From assembly GCA_964017045.1 (NCBI GenBank), contig OZ024794.1, positions 31,269,315-31,333,314 on the forward strand: 64,000 nucleotides of DNA, in the 5' to 3' direction. Origin of the DNA: Omphiscola glabra. Lineage: Eukaryota > Mollusca > Gastropoda > Lymnaeidae. A model generated the notes under the pieces. The model saw nothing but the letters and a program-made list of their open reading frames with translations, was not told where the DNA came from and did no database searches. The translations under genes and the position numbers were made by a program. Every line of letters begins with the position of its first letter. Positions within the stretch are counted from its first letter, which is position 1. Shown piece by piece: positions 22,968-35,240 of the stretch.

Positions 22968-25106
22968 ATCGACCAAAACAACCCGCTCTCATCCATCAAA
23001 CAACCTGCTCTCATCCACCAAACAACCTGCTTTCATCCACCAAACAACCTGTTCTCATCCACCAAACAACCTGCTCTCATCCACCATACAACCTGCTCTC
23101 ATCCACCATACAACCTGCTCTCATCCACCAAACAACCTGCTCTCATCCATCAAACAACCTGCTCTCATCCACCAAACAACCTGCTCTCATCCATCAAACA
23201 ACCTGCTCTCATCCACCAAACAACCTGTTCTCATCCACCAAACAACCTGTTCTCATCCACCAAACAACCTGTTCTCATCCACCAAACAACCTGTTCTCTC
23301 TCATCCACCAAACAACCTGCTCTCATCCACCAAACAACCTGCTCTCATCCACCAAACAACCTGCTCTCATCCACCAAACAACCTGCTCTCATCCACCAAA
23401 CAACCTGTTCTCATCCACCAAACAACCTGTTCTCATCCACCAAACAACCTGTTCTCATCCACCAAACAACCTGTTCTCATCCACCAAACAACCTGTTCTC
23501 ATCCACCAAACAACCTGTTCTCTCTCATCCACCAAACAACCTGCTCTCATCCACCAAACAACCTGCTCTCATCCACCAAACAACCTGCTCTCATCCACCA
23601 AACAACCTGCTTTCATCCACCAAACAACCTGCTCTCATCCACCAAACAACCTGCTCTCATCCACCAAACAACCTGCTCTCATCCACCAAACAACCTGCTC
23701 TCATCCACCAAACAACCTGCTCTCATCCACCAAACAACCTGTTCTCATCCACCAAACAACCTGTTCTCATCCACCAAACAACCTGTTCTCATCCACCAAA
23801 CAACCTGTTCTCATCCACCAAACAACCTGTTCTCATCCACCAAACAACCTGTTCTCTCTCATCCACCAAACAACCTGCTCTCATCCACCAAACAACCTGC
23901 TCTCATCCACCAAACAACCTGCTCTCATCCACCAAACAACCTGCTTTCATCCACCAAACAACCTGCTCTCATCCACCAAACAACCTGCTCTCATCCACCA
24001 AACAACCTGCTCTCATCCACCAAACAACCTGCTCTCATCCACCAAACAACCTGCTCTCATCCACCAAACAACCTGCTCTCATCCACCAAACAACCTGCTC
24101 TCATCCACCAAACAACCTGTTCTCATCCACCAAACAACCTGTTCTCTCTCATCCACCAAACAACCTGCTCTCATCCACCAAACAACCTGCTCTCATCCAC
24201 CAAACAACCTGCTCTCATCCACCAAACAACCTGCTCTCATCCACCAAACAACCTGTTCTCATCCACCAATAAACCTGTTCTCATCCACCAAACAACCTGT
24301 TCTCATCCACCAAACAACCTGTTCTCATCCACCAAACAACCTGTTCTCATCCACCAAACAACCTGTTCTCTCTCATCCACCAAACAACCTGCTCTCATCC
24401 ACCAAACAACCTGCTCTCATCCACCAAACAACCTGCTCTCATCCACCAAACAACCTGCTTTCATCCACCAAACAACCTGCTCTCATCCACCAAACAACCT
24501 GCTCTCATCCACCAAACAACCTGCTCTCATCCACCAAACAACCTGCTCTCATCCACCAAACAACCTGCTCTCATCCACCAAACAACCTGTTCTCATCCAC
24601 CAAACAACCTGTTCTCATCCACCAAACAACCTGTTCTCATCCACCAAACAACCTGTTCTCATCCACCAAACAACCTGTTCTCATCCACCAAACAACCTGT
24701 TCTCTCTCATCCACCAAACAACCTGCTCTCATCCACCAAACAACCTGCTCTCATCCACCAAACAACCTGCTCTCATCCACCAAACAACCTGCTTTCATCC
24801 ACCAAACAACCTGCTCTCATCCACCAAACAACCTGCTCTCATCCACCAAACAACCTGCTCTCATCCACCAAACAACCTGCTCTCATCCACCAAACAACCT
24901 GCTCTCATCCACCAAACAACCTGCTCTCATCCACCAAACAACCTGCTCTCATCCACCAAACAACCTGTTCTCATCCACCAAACAACCTGTTCTCTCTCAT
25001 CCACCAAACAACCTGCTCTCATCCACCAAACAACCTGCTCTCATCCACCAAACAACCTGCTCTCATCCACCAAACAACCTGCTCTCATCCACCAAACAAC
25101 CTGCTA
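22968..25106. repeat. 22-bp minisatellite with exact 848-bp higher-order repeat
   Basis: About 97 copies of a 22-bp unit, core CATCCACCAAACAACCTG preceded by CTCT. Units with an extra TCTC (26 bp) start at 23291, 23515, 23849, 24139, 24363, 24697 and 24987, giving spacings 224, 334, 290, 224, 334, 290. This is a repeating block of 848 bp = 38 x 22 + 3 x 4. The first 320 bp carry different variants (CATACAAC, CATCAAAC) and lie outside the block. The 740-codon plus-strand frame exists because the unit lacks stops in all three phases; it is not evidence of a protein. Confidence 0.97.
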
Positions 25107-25592
25107 ATTTTGGCAGTAGTTTCAGTTCTGCAAGTTTTTGGCGCATGATGTATATAACTTTTATTGTTTTTAGCTTTTCTTCATTGACCCTTTTCTTGTG
25201 TTATAAAACGTAAAATAGTGTCCAAGTTCTACGGATCACTTTGTTATCAACAGAAAATAAAAAGCCCATTTGTATCCAATTTCGAAATGAATTTTTCAAT
25301 ATTAAAGTGGTTGCCAGTACACACACACACACAAATCCCAATCGGTGCAAGAATTAGTTAAACATTACGTAAGCGTGCGAGGCTTAGTCAAACAATTCGT
25401 ATGGGTTGCAGAGTAAAGAAAAGAGTAGGGACACCCTTTCGTTGAGGGGGGACCCGGGGTCACACTGCAAATGCCTTGACAGAAATATTTTGCCTCTGCG
25501 CCTTACAGCACAAACATCTTCAGATTATCGATTTGGGGTGGTGAGATTTGGTCGTCTGCACACGATGAATGTTAAGCCCACCGAATCCCCAG
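25107..25592. other. No recognisable gene
   Basis: Unique sequence with a short (AC)n run near 25320. Confidence 0.4.
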
Positions 25593-25829
25593 GCAACCGT
25601 TTCGTCCTTGCCCATCAGTGCATTAGCGGTGCAAGGATGGGCAACCGTTTCGTCCTTGCCCACCAGTGCATTAGCGATGCAAGGATGGGAAACCGTTTCA
25701 TCTTTGCCCACTAGTGCATTAGCGATGCAAGGATGGGCAAGGGATAGGGTGCAAGGATGGGCAATGGATAGGGTGCAAGAATGGGCAAGGGATAGGGTGC
25801 AAGGATGGGCAAGGGATAGATAGGGTGCA
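25593..25829. repeat. 48-bp then 24-bp tandem repeat
   Basis: Three 48-bp units start at 25593, 25641 and 25689 (core CGTTTCGTCCTTGCCCA and GCATTAGCGATGCAAGGATG). They are followed by about four 24-bp units (GCAAGGGATAGGGTGCAAGG) from 25737. Both unit types end in GTGCAAGGATGG or ATGCAAGGATGG, so the 24-bp unit probably arose from the 3' half of the 48-bp unit. Confidence 0.93.
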
Positions 25830-26184
25830 AACTGTATCCTGTCCGAGCACAAAGTCTCAAGGAGTTCAGGCAGCGCAGGTGTAAGAGACGCACCCTGTGT
25901 CTCGTCGGGAGAGCTCCTGTTTGGCTCACCTTACCCCGTGACTCGAAACCGACTAGGATTACGCCCGCGTGCGTTGGAGTGAGCTATGGAGCTGGCTCGT
26001 ACAGTAATTTTGGGTCGGTGCAACTAGGCGCAAAGCCACACTTATTGAGCTATTAGTTAGCCAACACGTCGGACATATTTTCTGTTCTGATCTTCGTGTC
26101 TATGCCAGTAACAAAACACCTTGGGCTATGCCCATCCACAGAACCACCCACCCCTGCACACACATATCCTCGCACGCACGCACG

Positions 26185-26218
<34 letters not shown>

Positions 26219-26564
26219 GTAACGAGCTAGCTGTATAGCCACTGTGGGAGCGTCATTGTCAAATTGTGTCTCCTTTGAACTTTTTTTTTTTTTTTGTAAA
26301 ACAACAGGTGAAGCTTCGTTATGTCTATAAACAACCTCCTCCTTATCTACGCGCCAGTTTTTGACGCTTCATTAATTTTTCTTTAGAGCTGTAACTAGCA
26401 AACAATCTAGGGTCATACATCAGATTGTCGAAAGCTGTTTTCGTTTCTTCGATCAACATCTCATCCTCCCCCCCCCCCACCCCGGCCAACCAGCTAACCT
26501 AAATCTCTCCCTCCTCACAAACGTATCAGGTTTCCCATTGGTTTCCTCATTCTTTTCTTCATGT
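25830..26564. other. Intervening sequence
   Basis: Unique sequence with (AC)n at 26188-26217 and a C-run near 26469. No gene supported. Confidence 0.4.
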
Positions 26565-26887
26565 CAGTGGTTTTGCAACAGGTGTGTCGGGACAAAACAG
26601 ACGGTGTCGCCAGGTTTCACAGGTGTGTCGCAAGATTTTGATCTTAATGAGTACAAATCGAAGTTGCCAAGGGCATTTTCGGAAACTATACAGAATAATT
26701 CGATGAAAATAACGAAAATCCAAGAAGGTTTTAATATATTTATTGTCATTGCTCCTGTGCTTAAACCGCACAATGAAAAAAAAATTTTTTTTAATAAACT
26801 AATCAAGTGGTGTGTCCATGGTGTTGTCATAGAACTTAAATAATGAGTTTTAGTGTATCATGTCATGAAAAGGTTTGAAAACAGCTG
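26565..26887. mobile_element. Probable hAT-like non-autonomous element
   Basis: 323 bp. The left end CAGTGGTTTTGCAACAGGTG resembles the inverted right end, which reads CAGCTGTTTTCAAACCTTTT on the minus strand (about 11 of the first 15 positions). Internal GGTGTGTCG blocks on the left and CATGACATGATACACTAAA on the minus-strand right are typical of one group of hAT ends. No 8-bp duplication survives. Confidence 0.55.
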
Positions 26888-27842
26888 ATTTATTGGAACT
26901 GATACTTTGGACTAAGCAAATCTCTGCGATTCTGTAAATTTGCAAGCAGAGACATCACTAGACTTAGAAACTCGCCGCCCTGTTTCGGGAGGACGAAGGG
27001 GAATGGGATTAGGGTTTCACTTCCGGGATCCCGCACGATCTTTAGTAAATAGATTTCCCGCCAAATTGGTTAAACACGGGAAATCCTGAGTACACACTTT
27101 TATTTTCTTTTTTTTTTTAAATTCGAGTAAGTGACAGATTGTCACAAATCGTAGCTGTATGCCAAAAAGTGTAAAATCTAGTTAAATGATAAAATATATA
27201 CGGTCTTGTTCGGAAACTTAATATAATTTTACAAATTCATACTTGTTTTCATATTATAAACAAATTTTTTTGTGTTGCCATAGTCATGAATTTTAGCTCA
27301 GATACGCCTATCAGTCAAGCCCCTCTGTGCTGTCAGTGGCCTTTGTGCTTGCCTAAAACCTTTTCTCATCCTTAAGAAACGAATTGGAGGACTATATCCA
27401 TCATATTTATTTGTATCAACTTACATAAGCAGTTGCTTGGATTACTGACACAACTTTTATATTGATTGCAAACCAGCCCCCCACTCCCCCTCCATTGACC
27501 AAATAACTCTTTGGAGCTTGAAACTACGTTTTTGAGAGCTGAAAACCACTTTGACACGAACCCAGCGGTAAAAAGGTCTGTGTAAAACATGTAAAGATAC
27601 ATATATAATATATTTACATTCTTAATTGTTTTTTTAAATATTTATTCCAAACGACCCCCCTGTTACAATTTGTTACAAAAACATTAGCTCGTAAATATTT
27701 AGCAAGAGATTCGAAACTAGAATCAGCGACTTGTAATAAATGCAAACCTCACGAACTATTGCGGCTGTTACATCCGACTTTTGATTAACAAGCATATTAT
27801 TAGATAGTTGTCAATAACAAGGGATAAAAAGCAGAAAAATGA
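26888..27842. other. No supported gene
   Basis: AT-rich sequence. Near 27650 ACGACCCCCCTGTTACAATT resembles the poly-C/GTCACAA remnants at 10680 and 44940. Confidence 0.4.
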
Positions 27843-30800
27843 AGCAACTAGCAGCAGGTGACCAACTAGTAGCAGGTGACCAACTAGTAGCAGGTGACCA
27901 ACTAGTAGCATGTGACCAACTAGTAGCAGGTGACCAACTAGTAGCAGGTGACCAACTAGTAGCATGTGACCAACTAGTAGCAGGTGACCAACTAGTAGCA
28001 TGTGACCAACTAGTAGCATGTGACCAACTAGTAGCAGGTGACCAACTAGTAGCATGTGACCAACTAGTAGCATGTGACCAACTAGTAGCATGTGACCAAC
28101 TAGTAGCATGTGACCAACTAGTAGCATGTGACCAACTAGTAGCAGGTGACCAACTAGTAGCATGTGACCAACTAGTAGCATGTGACCAACTAGTAGCAGG
28201 TGACCAACTAGTAGCATGTGACCAACTAGTAGCATGTGACCAACTAGTAGCAGGTGACCAACTAGTAGCATGTGACCAACTAGTAGCATGTGACCAACTA
28301 GTAGCATGTGACCAACTAGTAGCATGTGACCAACTAGTAGCATGTGACCAACTAGTAGCATGTGACCAACTAGTAGCATGTGACCAACTAGTAGCAGGTG
28401 ACCAACTAGTAGCATGTGACCAACTAGTAGCATGTGACCAACTAGTAGCATGTGACCAACTAGTAGCAGGTGACCAACTAGTAGCATGTGACCAACTAGT
28501 AGCATGTGACCAACTAGTAGCAGGTGACCAACTAGTAGCATGTGACCAACTAGTAGCAGGTGACCAACTAGTAGCATGTGACCAACTAGTAGCAGGTGAC
28601 CAACTAGTAGCATGTGACCAACTAGTAGCAGGTGACCAACTAGTAGCATGTGACCAACTAGTAGCAGGTGACCAACTAGTAGCAGGTGACCAACTAGTAG
28701 CATGTGACCAACTAGTAGCATGTGACCAACTAGTAGCATGTGACCAACTAGTAGCAGGTGACCAACTAGTAGCAGGTGACCAACTAGTAGCATGTGACCA
28801 ACTAGTAGCAGGTGACCAACTAGTAGCATGTGACCAACTAGTAGCATGTGACCAACTAGTAGCAGGTGACCAACTAGTAGCAGGTGACCAACTAGTAGCA
28901 TGTGACCAACTAGTAGCATGTGACCAACTAGTAGCATGTGACCAACTAGTAGCAAGTGACCAACTAGTAGCAGGTGACCAACTAGTAGCAGGTGACCAAC
29001 TAGTAGCAGGTGACCAACTAGTAGCAGGTGACCAACTAGTAGCAAGTGACCAACTAGTAGCAGGTGACCAACTAGTAGCAGGTGACCAACTAGTAGCAAG
29101 TGACCAACTAGTAGCAGGTGACCAACTAGTAGCAGGTGACCAACTAGTAGCAGGTGACCAACTAGTAAAAGGTGACCAACTAGTAGCAGGTGACCAACTA
29201 AGAGCAGGTGACCAACTAGTAGCAGGTGACCAACTAGTAGCAGGTGACCAACTAGTAAAAGGTGACCAACTAGTAGCAGGTGACCAACTAAGAGCAGGTG
29301 ACCAACTAGTAGCAGGTGACCAACTAGTAGCAGGTGACAAACTAGTAGCAGGTGACCAACTAGTAGCAGGTGACCAACTAGTAGCAGGTGACCAACTAGT
29401 AGCAGGTGACAAACTAGTAGCAGGTGACCAACTAGTAGCAGGTGACCAACTAGTAGCAGGTGACCAACTAGTGGCAAGTGACCAACTAGTAGCAAGTGAC
29501 CAACAAGTAGCAGGTGATCAACTAGCTGCAGGTGACCAACTAGTAGCAGGTGACCAACTAGTAGCAGGTGACCAACAAGTAGCAGGTGACCAACTAGTAG
29601 CAGGTGACCAACTAGTAGCAGGTGACCGACTAGTAGCAGGTGACCCACTAGTAGAAGGTGACCAACTAGTAGCAAGTGACCAACTAGTAAAAGGTGACCG
29701 ACAAGTAGCAGGTGACCGACAAGTAGCAGGTGACCAACTAGTAGCAGGTGACCAACTAGTAGCAGGTGACCAACTAGTAGCAGGTGACCGACTAGTAGCA
29801 GGTGACCGACTAGTAGCAGGTGACCAACTAGTAAAAGGTGACCAACTAGTAGCAGGTGACAGACTAGTAGCAGGTGATCGACTAGTAGCAGGTGACCAAC
29901 TAGTAAAAGGTGACCAACTAGTAGCAGGTGACCGACTAGTAGCAGGTGACCAACTAGTAAAATGTGACCAACTAGTAGCAGGTGACCAACTAGTAAAAGG
30001 TGACCAACTAGTAGCAGGTGACCAACTAGTAAAAGGTGACCAACTAGTAGCAGGTGACCAACTAGTAGCAGGTGACCAACTAGTAAAAGGTGACCAACTA
30101 GTAAAAGGTGACCAACTAGTAGCAGGTGACCAACTAGTAGCAGGTGACCAACTAGTAGCAGGTGACCAACTAGTAGCAGGTGACCAACTAGTAGCAGGTG
30201 ACCAACTAGTAGCAGGTGACCAACTAGTAGCAGGTGACCAACTAGTAAAAGGTGACCAACTAGTAGCAGGTGACCAACTAGTAGCAGGTGACCAACTAGT
30301 AGCAGGTGACCAACTAGTAGCAGGTGACCAACTAGTAGCAGGTGACCAACTAGTAGCAGGTGACCAACTAGTAGCAGGTGACCAACTAGTAGCAGGTGAC
30401 CAACTAGTAGCAGGTGACCAACTAGTAGCAGGTGACCAACTAGTAGCAGGTGACCAACTAGTAGCAGGTGACCAACTAGTAGCAGGTGACCAACTAGTAG
30501 CAGGTGACCAACTAGTAGCAGGTGACCAACTAGTAGCAGGTGACCAACTAGTAAAAGGTGACCAACTAGTAGCAGGTGACCAACTAGTAGCAGGTGACCA
30601 ACTAGTAAAAGGTGACCAACTAGTAGCAGGTGACCGACTAGTAGCAGGTGACCAACTAGTAGCAGGTGACCAACTAGTAGCAGGTGACCAACTAGTAGCA
30701 GGTGACCAACTAGTAAAAGGTGACCAACTAGTAGCAGGTGACCAACTAGTAGCAGGTGACCAACTAGTAGCAGGTGACCAACTAGTAAAAGGTGACCAAC

Positions 30801-32112
30801 TAGTAGCAGGTGACCGACTAGTAGCAGGTGACCAACTAGTAGCAGGTGACCAACTAGTAAAAGGTGACCAACTAGTAAAAGGTGACCGACTAGTAAAAGG
30901 TGACCAACTAGTAAAAGGTGACCAACTAGTAAAAGGTGACCGACTAGTAGCAGGTGACCAACTAGTAAAAGGTGACCGACTAGTAAAAGGTGACCAACTA
31001 GTAAAAGGTGACCAACTAGTAAAAGGTGACCGACTAGTAGCAGGTGACCAACTAGTAGCAGGTGACCAACTAGTAGCAGGTGACCAACTAGTAGCAGGTG
31101 ACCAACTAGTAAAAGGTGACCGACTAGTAAAAGGTGACCAACTAGTAAAAGGTGACCAACTAGTAGCAGGTGACCGACTAGTAGCATGTGACCAACTAGT
31201 AGCATGTGACCAACTAGTAGCAGGTGACCAACTAGTAGCAGGTGACCAACTAGTAAAAGGTGACCAACTAGTAGCAGGTGACCGACTAGTAGCAAGTGAC
31301 CAACTAGTAGCAGGTGACCAACTAGTAGCAGGTGACCAACTAGTAGCAGGTGACCAACTAGTAGCAGGTGACCAACTAGTAGCAGGTGACCAACTAGTAG
31401 CAGGTGACCAACTAGTAGCAGGTGACCAACTAGTAGCAGGTGACCAACTAGTAGCAGGTGACCAACTAGTAGCAGGTGACCAACTAGTAGCAGGTGACCA
31501 ACTAGTAAAAGGTGACCAACTAGTAAAAGGTGACCGACTAGTAAAAGGTGACCAACTAGTAAAAGGTGACCAACTAGTAAAAGGTGACCGACTAGTAGCA
31601 GGTGACCAACTAGTAAAAGGTGACCGACTAGTAAAAGGTGACCAACTAGTAAAAGGTGACCAACTAGTAAAAGGTGACCGACTAGTAGCAGGTGACCAAC
31701 TAGTAGCAGGTGACCAACTAGTAGCAGGTGACCAACTAGTAGCAGGTGACCAACTAGTAAAAGGTGACCGACTAGTAAAAGGTGACCAACTAGTAAAAGG
31801 TGACCAACTAGTAGCAGGTGACCGACTAGTAGCATGTGACCAACTAGTAGCATGTGACCAACTAGTAGCAGGTGACCAACTAGTAGCAGGTGACCAACTA
31901 GTAAAAGGTGACCAACTAGTAGCAGGTGACCGACTAGTAGCAAGTGACCAACTAGTAGCAGGTGACCAACTAGTAGCAGGTGACCAACTAGTAGCAGGTG
32001 ACCAACTAGTAGCAGGTGACCAACTAGTAGCAGGTGACCAACTAGTAGCAGGTGACCAACTAGTAGCAGGTGACCAACTAGTAGCAGGTGACCAACTAGT
32101 AGCAGGTGACCA
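27843..32112. repeat. 18-bp SpeI-type minisatellite, about 237 units
   Basis: Unit ACTAGTAGCAGGTGACCA, carrying the palindromes ACTAGT and GGTNACC. Variants are zoned. GCATGTGACC is concentrated at about 27907-28930, with two short stretches near 31186-31205 and 31834-31853. GCAAGTGACC appears from about 28950. AAAAGGTGACC and GACCGACT occur only after about 29160 (mostly after 29630). A 648-bp block (36 units) starting at 30853 repeats from 31501. Because the period is 18, three of six frames are stop-free: plus LVAGDQ (1444 codons, 27839-32173), minus GHLLLV (1391) and minus WSPATS (867 and 533). Most unit differences change amino acids, which argues against a conserved protein. Confidence 0.97.
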
Positions 32113-33871
32113 ACCTCTCAACTATAACCATAACATTGTTTTTTTTTTGTTATTTTTCAATGAAAGACAATAAAAATTAAACAATTTTAACAATCAACAT
32201 TTGTATACTTTAATTCCGTAGTACATCAAACATTTTTACTTCAAGTGATTTTACCACGGATTTACCGGGAAATCCCGGGAGGAGGTAAACTTCATTCCCG
32301 TTTTCCTCGGGACAAGGAAAAACCCTGGGGAAATGGGAAAATCGTAGATGAAATACGTAAGGGGCACTTCGGCTGGATGTAGTGAACTTATCCATAGCAC
32401 TTTCAAAAGAGTATTCCGGCTTTTAGACAGCACTACTTAAATTTTTGCATGACGACAAAAAGTGTAAATTACTACGTTATAAAAGTAGACCCCGGCACCC
32501 TTGTTGTTTTCGATGTAATTCGATTGTTAAAGCGATTTTTAAAGAGGAAAAAAAAAAGACCCTAAAATTCCAAATAGGTTGTTGACCTCGTGATGCTCTC
32601 GTGGGATCGTATGTAGGAAAATGTTGGCGTTCATAGGCTAGGCGTTCGATGATGCAGCTGTTCAGGTCGAAAAACTAATTCGGAGAATACAACGCGTACT
32701 GTTTTGTTTTTTTCCTTCTTCAAACTGTATCCGAGAATGGGGACAGAGTCCAGACGGTCGTTATGTCAATGTTAACTTACTTGCATGGAATTGATTCTTC
32801 CCATTAAGACGAGGCGAAAATGGTTAATTTTACAAGAGTGGACTTTTATCTGTGCATTCGACATAGTTTCAGGTAATTAGATTTGTCGTTATTTGTTCAC
32901 GTGCGTGGCACCTCTTCCTCCTCTCAGCTGTTTCCACTTAAAATGGACGAACCTTTCAGTTTGCCAAAGACAACTTGACTCTTTGGCCGTTTTCTACAAA
33001 ATCCCCCCCCCCCCCCCAACTCCCTCCACCCACTGGAGTGACCTCAAAATCCAACTCATTACAAGAACCACAATTTAAACTGATGCATACATTTTAGTTT
33101 AAAGTTGGTTTAAATTATGTTTTCAAATAGTGAATGAACTGTAATCTCATCTCCAGTTTATCAGCACGTGACCTGGACAGGTTGCTTTTTTTTGGGGGGG
33201 GGGGGGGGGGTGTGTGGAGTAAAGTCTGTTAGATCAGCGGCTAAATGGTGGCGGCTCGTTGGTGGAGTGCAAGGGCTATTTAACAACCTGGACCGGTTTT
33301 TGGGGTGGGTTATGTCATCGAATAGCCCGGTCTTGTTATTGGGGGTTAGAGTGTGTTGAGGTGGGGGGGAGGGGGGTTTATGTTATTGAATAACCTGGTG
33401 GGTAAGGTTATTTTTTTTTTTTTTGGAAAAATCCTGTCCATTAAACAGAGAAAAACGTTGTCCAGGAAGGGTGCTTATTTTATTTTTTTTAAAGAGGAGT
33501 GTGGGGTGGGTTAAACAGATTTGACTAATTCTAACCAAGTGTCCGGCTCAAAAACAATTAAGTCCTTTTTTTAATTGAAATTTCTGATGTCATCTGTCAT
33601 GTGTGCGGGTCTTACAGCAGGCCAGATTCTCACACCCCCCCCCAAACCTCCATTATCTCATTGTACACTGTATGGTTGTGTACAGTAAACATGGTGGTGT
33701 ACAGATTTTTCTACAGATTACCTGATCCTGAGCGAGACCTGGACCTGACTCTTGGATGATGGCATCAGATAGCATGATGGGTCTACGATATACCCAGTTC
33801 CCCGAGTACGTGTACATTGATGGTTCCAGCACATTGATTGGAGTACTTATATAGCGCTCATTCCATGCTAT
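32113..33871. other. Long stretch without supported genes
   Basis: An AATAAA at 32169 overlaps the stop of the plus-strand array frame. Otherwise AT-rich with C-run at 33003, G-run at 33194 and T-run at 33410. A TATGTTATTGAATAACCTGG block near 33380 echoes a diverged copy near 33308. Confidence 0.45.
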
Positions 33872-33913
33872 GACGAGGCCGTTTTGGGGTGTGCCTAGCG
33901 AAATTTAACCTTG
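33872..33913. repeat. Dispersed repeat, 42-bp fragment (copy C)
   Basis: These 42 bp are identical to 34608-34649 (GACGAGGCCGTTTTGGGGTG then TGCCTAGCGAAATTTAACC and TTG). The match stops abruptly on the right, so this is a truncated copy of the family at 34608. Confidence 0.85.
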
Positions 33914-34193
33914 GGACTCTCAAAAAAAAAAAAAAAAAAGGGAACCATTTTTCATGATTGACTCCTGAAGTTTATACAATTTTATAATTTGAATTTTAAA
34001 AATTAGTGTACCGAGTTGGTTATTATTTGCTGGCGAACATTGAAAAGATGATGTCGATGTTTCAACTTTAAACTGTGATAAATATGCTTGAGAAAGTTAT
34101 ATATATTGTATATAAATATTTAAAAATTTTCATTGGTCAATAGGGTGACAGTAAAGGTTGCTCTGCCGCTTAGAGCTTCGACTTCATTCCAAA

Positions 34194-34513
34194 GGATAAC
34201 AAGATGACAGTGTTGGGATAACAAGATGACAGTGTTGGGATAACAAGATGACAGTGTTGGGATAACAAGATGACAGTGTTGGGATAACAAGATGACAGTG
34301 TTGGGATAACAAGATGGCAGTGTTGGGATAACAAGATGAAAGTGTTGGGATAACAAGAGGACAGTGTTGGGATAACAAGATGACAGTGTTGGGATAACAA
34401 GATGACAGTCTTGGGATAACAAGATGCCAGGGTTGGGATAACAAGATGACAATATTGGGATAACAAGATGCCAGTGTTGGGATAACAAGATGCCAGTGTT
34501 GGGATAATAAGAT
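34194..34513. repeat. 22-bp minisatellite
   Basis: About 14 units with core GGGATAACAAGATGACAGTG plus TT; variants GATGCCAG, GATGGCAG, GATGAAAG. Three stop-free minus-strand frames (up to 122 codons) are artefacts of the unit. Confidence 0.96.
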
Positions 34514-34607
34514 AGTTGAAAGCCGAAGTGCTGTCGGTCGAATGTGTGTCCCTGTTATGAAGGAGGCGTGGTTTGATGCACGCTCTACACGTGCATGACC
34601 TCTTACA

Positions 34608-35240
34608 GACGAGGCCGTTTTGGGGTGTGCCTAGCGAAATTTAACCTTGTTTACAACAAAGCTTATTATCGTCCGTTCCAGTCTGGAAAATTGTCGAATG
34701 ATCTAGAGCAGTGCTACTCAAAGTGGTGGTCCGCGGACCGGTGCGGTCCGTGGGCCATCATCCGCCGGTCCGCAGAAGTTTTCAAGAAAACACATTTCGC
34801 TACCACGTCAGTACAAGAAAAATAGTGCACCGGTCCCTGGTGCAATGGAAAAAAATTCCTGCCGGTCCGCCATACTAAAAAGTTTGAGAAGCACTGATCT
34901 AGAGGATGCGGGAAGCAGAGACACTGCGTATTCTTTACGAGAATGATCATTTGAAGCAGACTATAAAAGGGCTAAAGACTGAATGAAAAAGGGAGAGATC
35001 CTTTTATCACGAGACTGGGCGCGTGCAATTTTATTGTATTACTACACAGTGCTTTGTTGCGTGTAGATTTTCTTTCATTGTACAACTTTTGCTCATTGTA
35101 TTCTTCATTAACACAGTACCGGTACCAGCCAAACTGTGACTTAATAATTTTTAATCACATTCTCTTGCTTTTGTAATTCATTGAAATTGACACATTAAAA
35201 ACTTATTGATTGTAATTAGCTCTGACTTTGAGTATCGTAT
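34608..35240. repeat. Dispersed repeat, copy B, interrupted by a hAT MITE
   Basis: Homologous to 3038-3430 across TTTAACCTTGTTTACAACA, the TGTAGATTTTCTTTCATTGT block, ACCGGTACCAGCCAAAC and ATTGATTGTAATTAGC. It is about 445 bp long once the nested element at 34709-34896 is removed. Class unknown. Confidence 0.72.
34709..34896. mobile_element. hAT MITE with 8-bp target duplication
   Basis: 188 bp starting CAGTGCTACTCAAAGTGGTG and ending AAGTTTGAGAAGCACTG. Flanked by identical ATCTAGAG at 34701-34708 and 34897-34904. The interior is rich in GGTCCGCGGACCGGT palindromes, as in several hAT non-autonomous families. Inserted into the dispersed repeat, so younger than it. Confidence 0.9.

Noticed and set aside
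22968..25106. CRISPR array
   Set aside because: Units are contiguous 22-bp copies with no unique spacers, in clearly eukaryotic sequence with LINE and hAT elements.
22885..25107. A 740-residue His/Pro/Gln/Asn-rich protein
   Set aside because: The 22-bp unit has no stop in any plus-strand phase, so any frame stays open. Frame-shifting 4-bp insertions have no consequence, which shows lack of coding constraint.
27839..32173. A 1444-residue LVAGDQ-repeat protein gene, with AATAAA overlapping its stop
   Set aside because: Three of six frames are open because the 18-bp unit lacks stops in them. Unit differences are mostly amino-acid-changing, and no promoter, splice or domain evidence supports a gene. 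The AATAAA at the stop could be chance in AT-rich flank.
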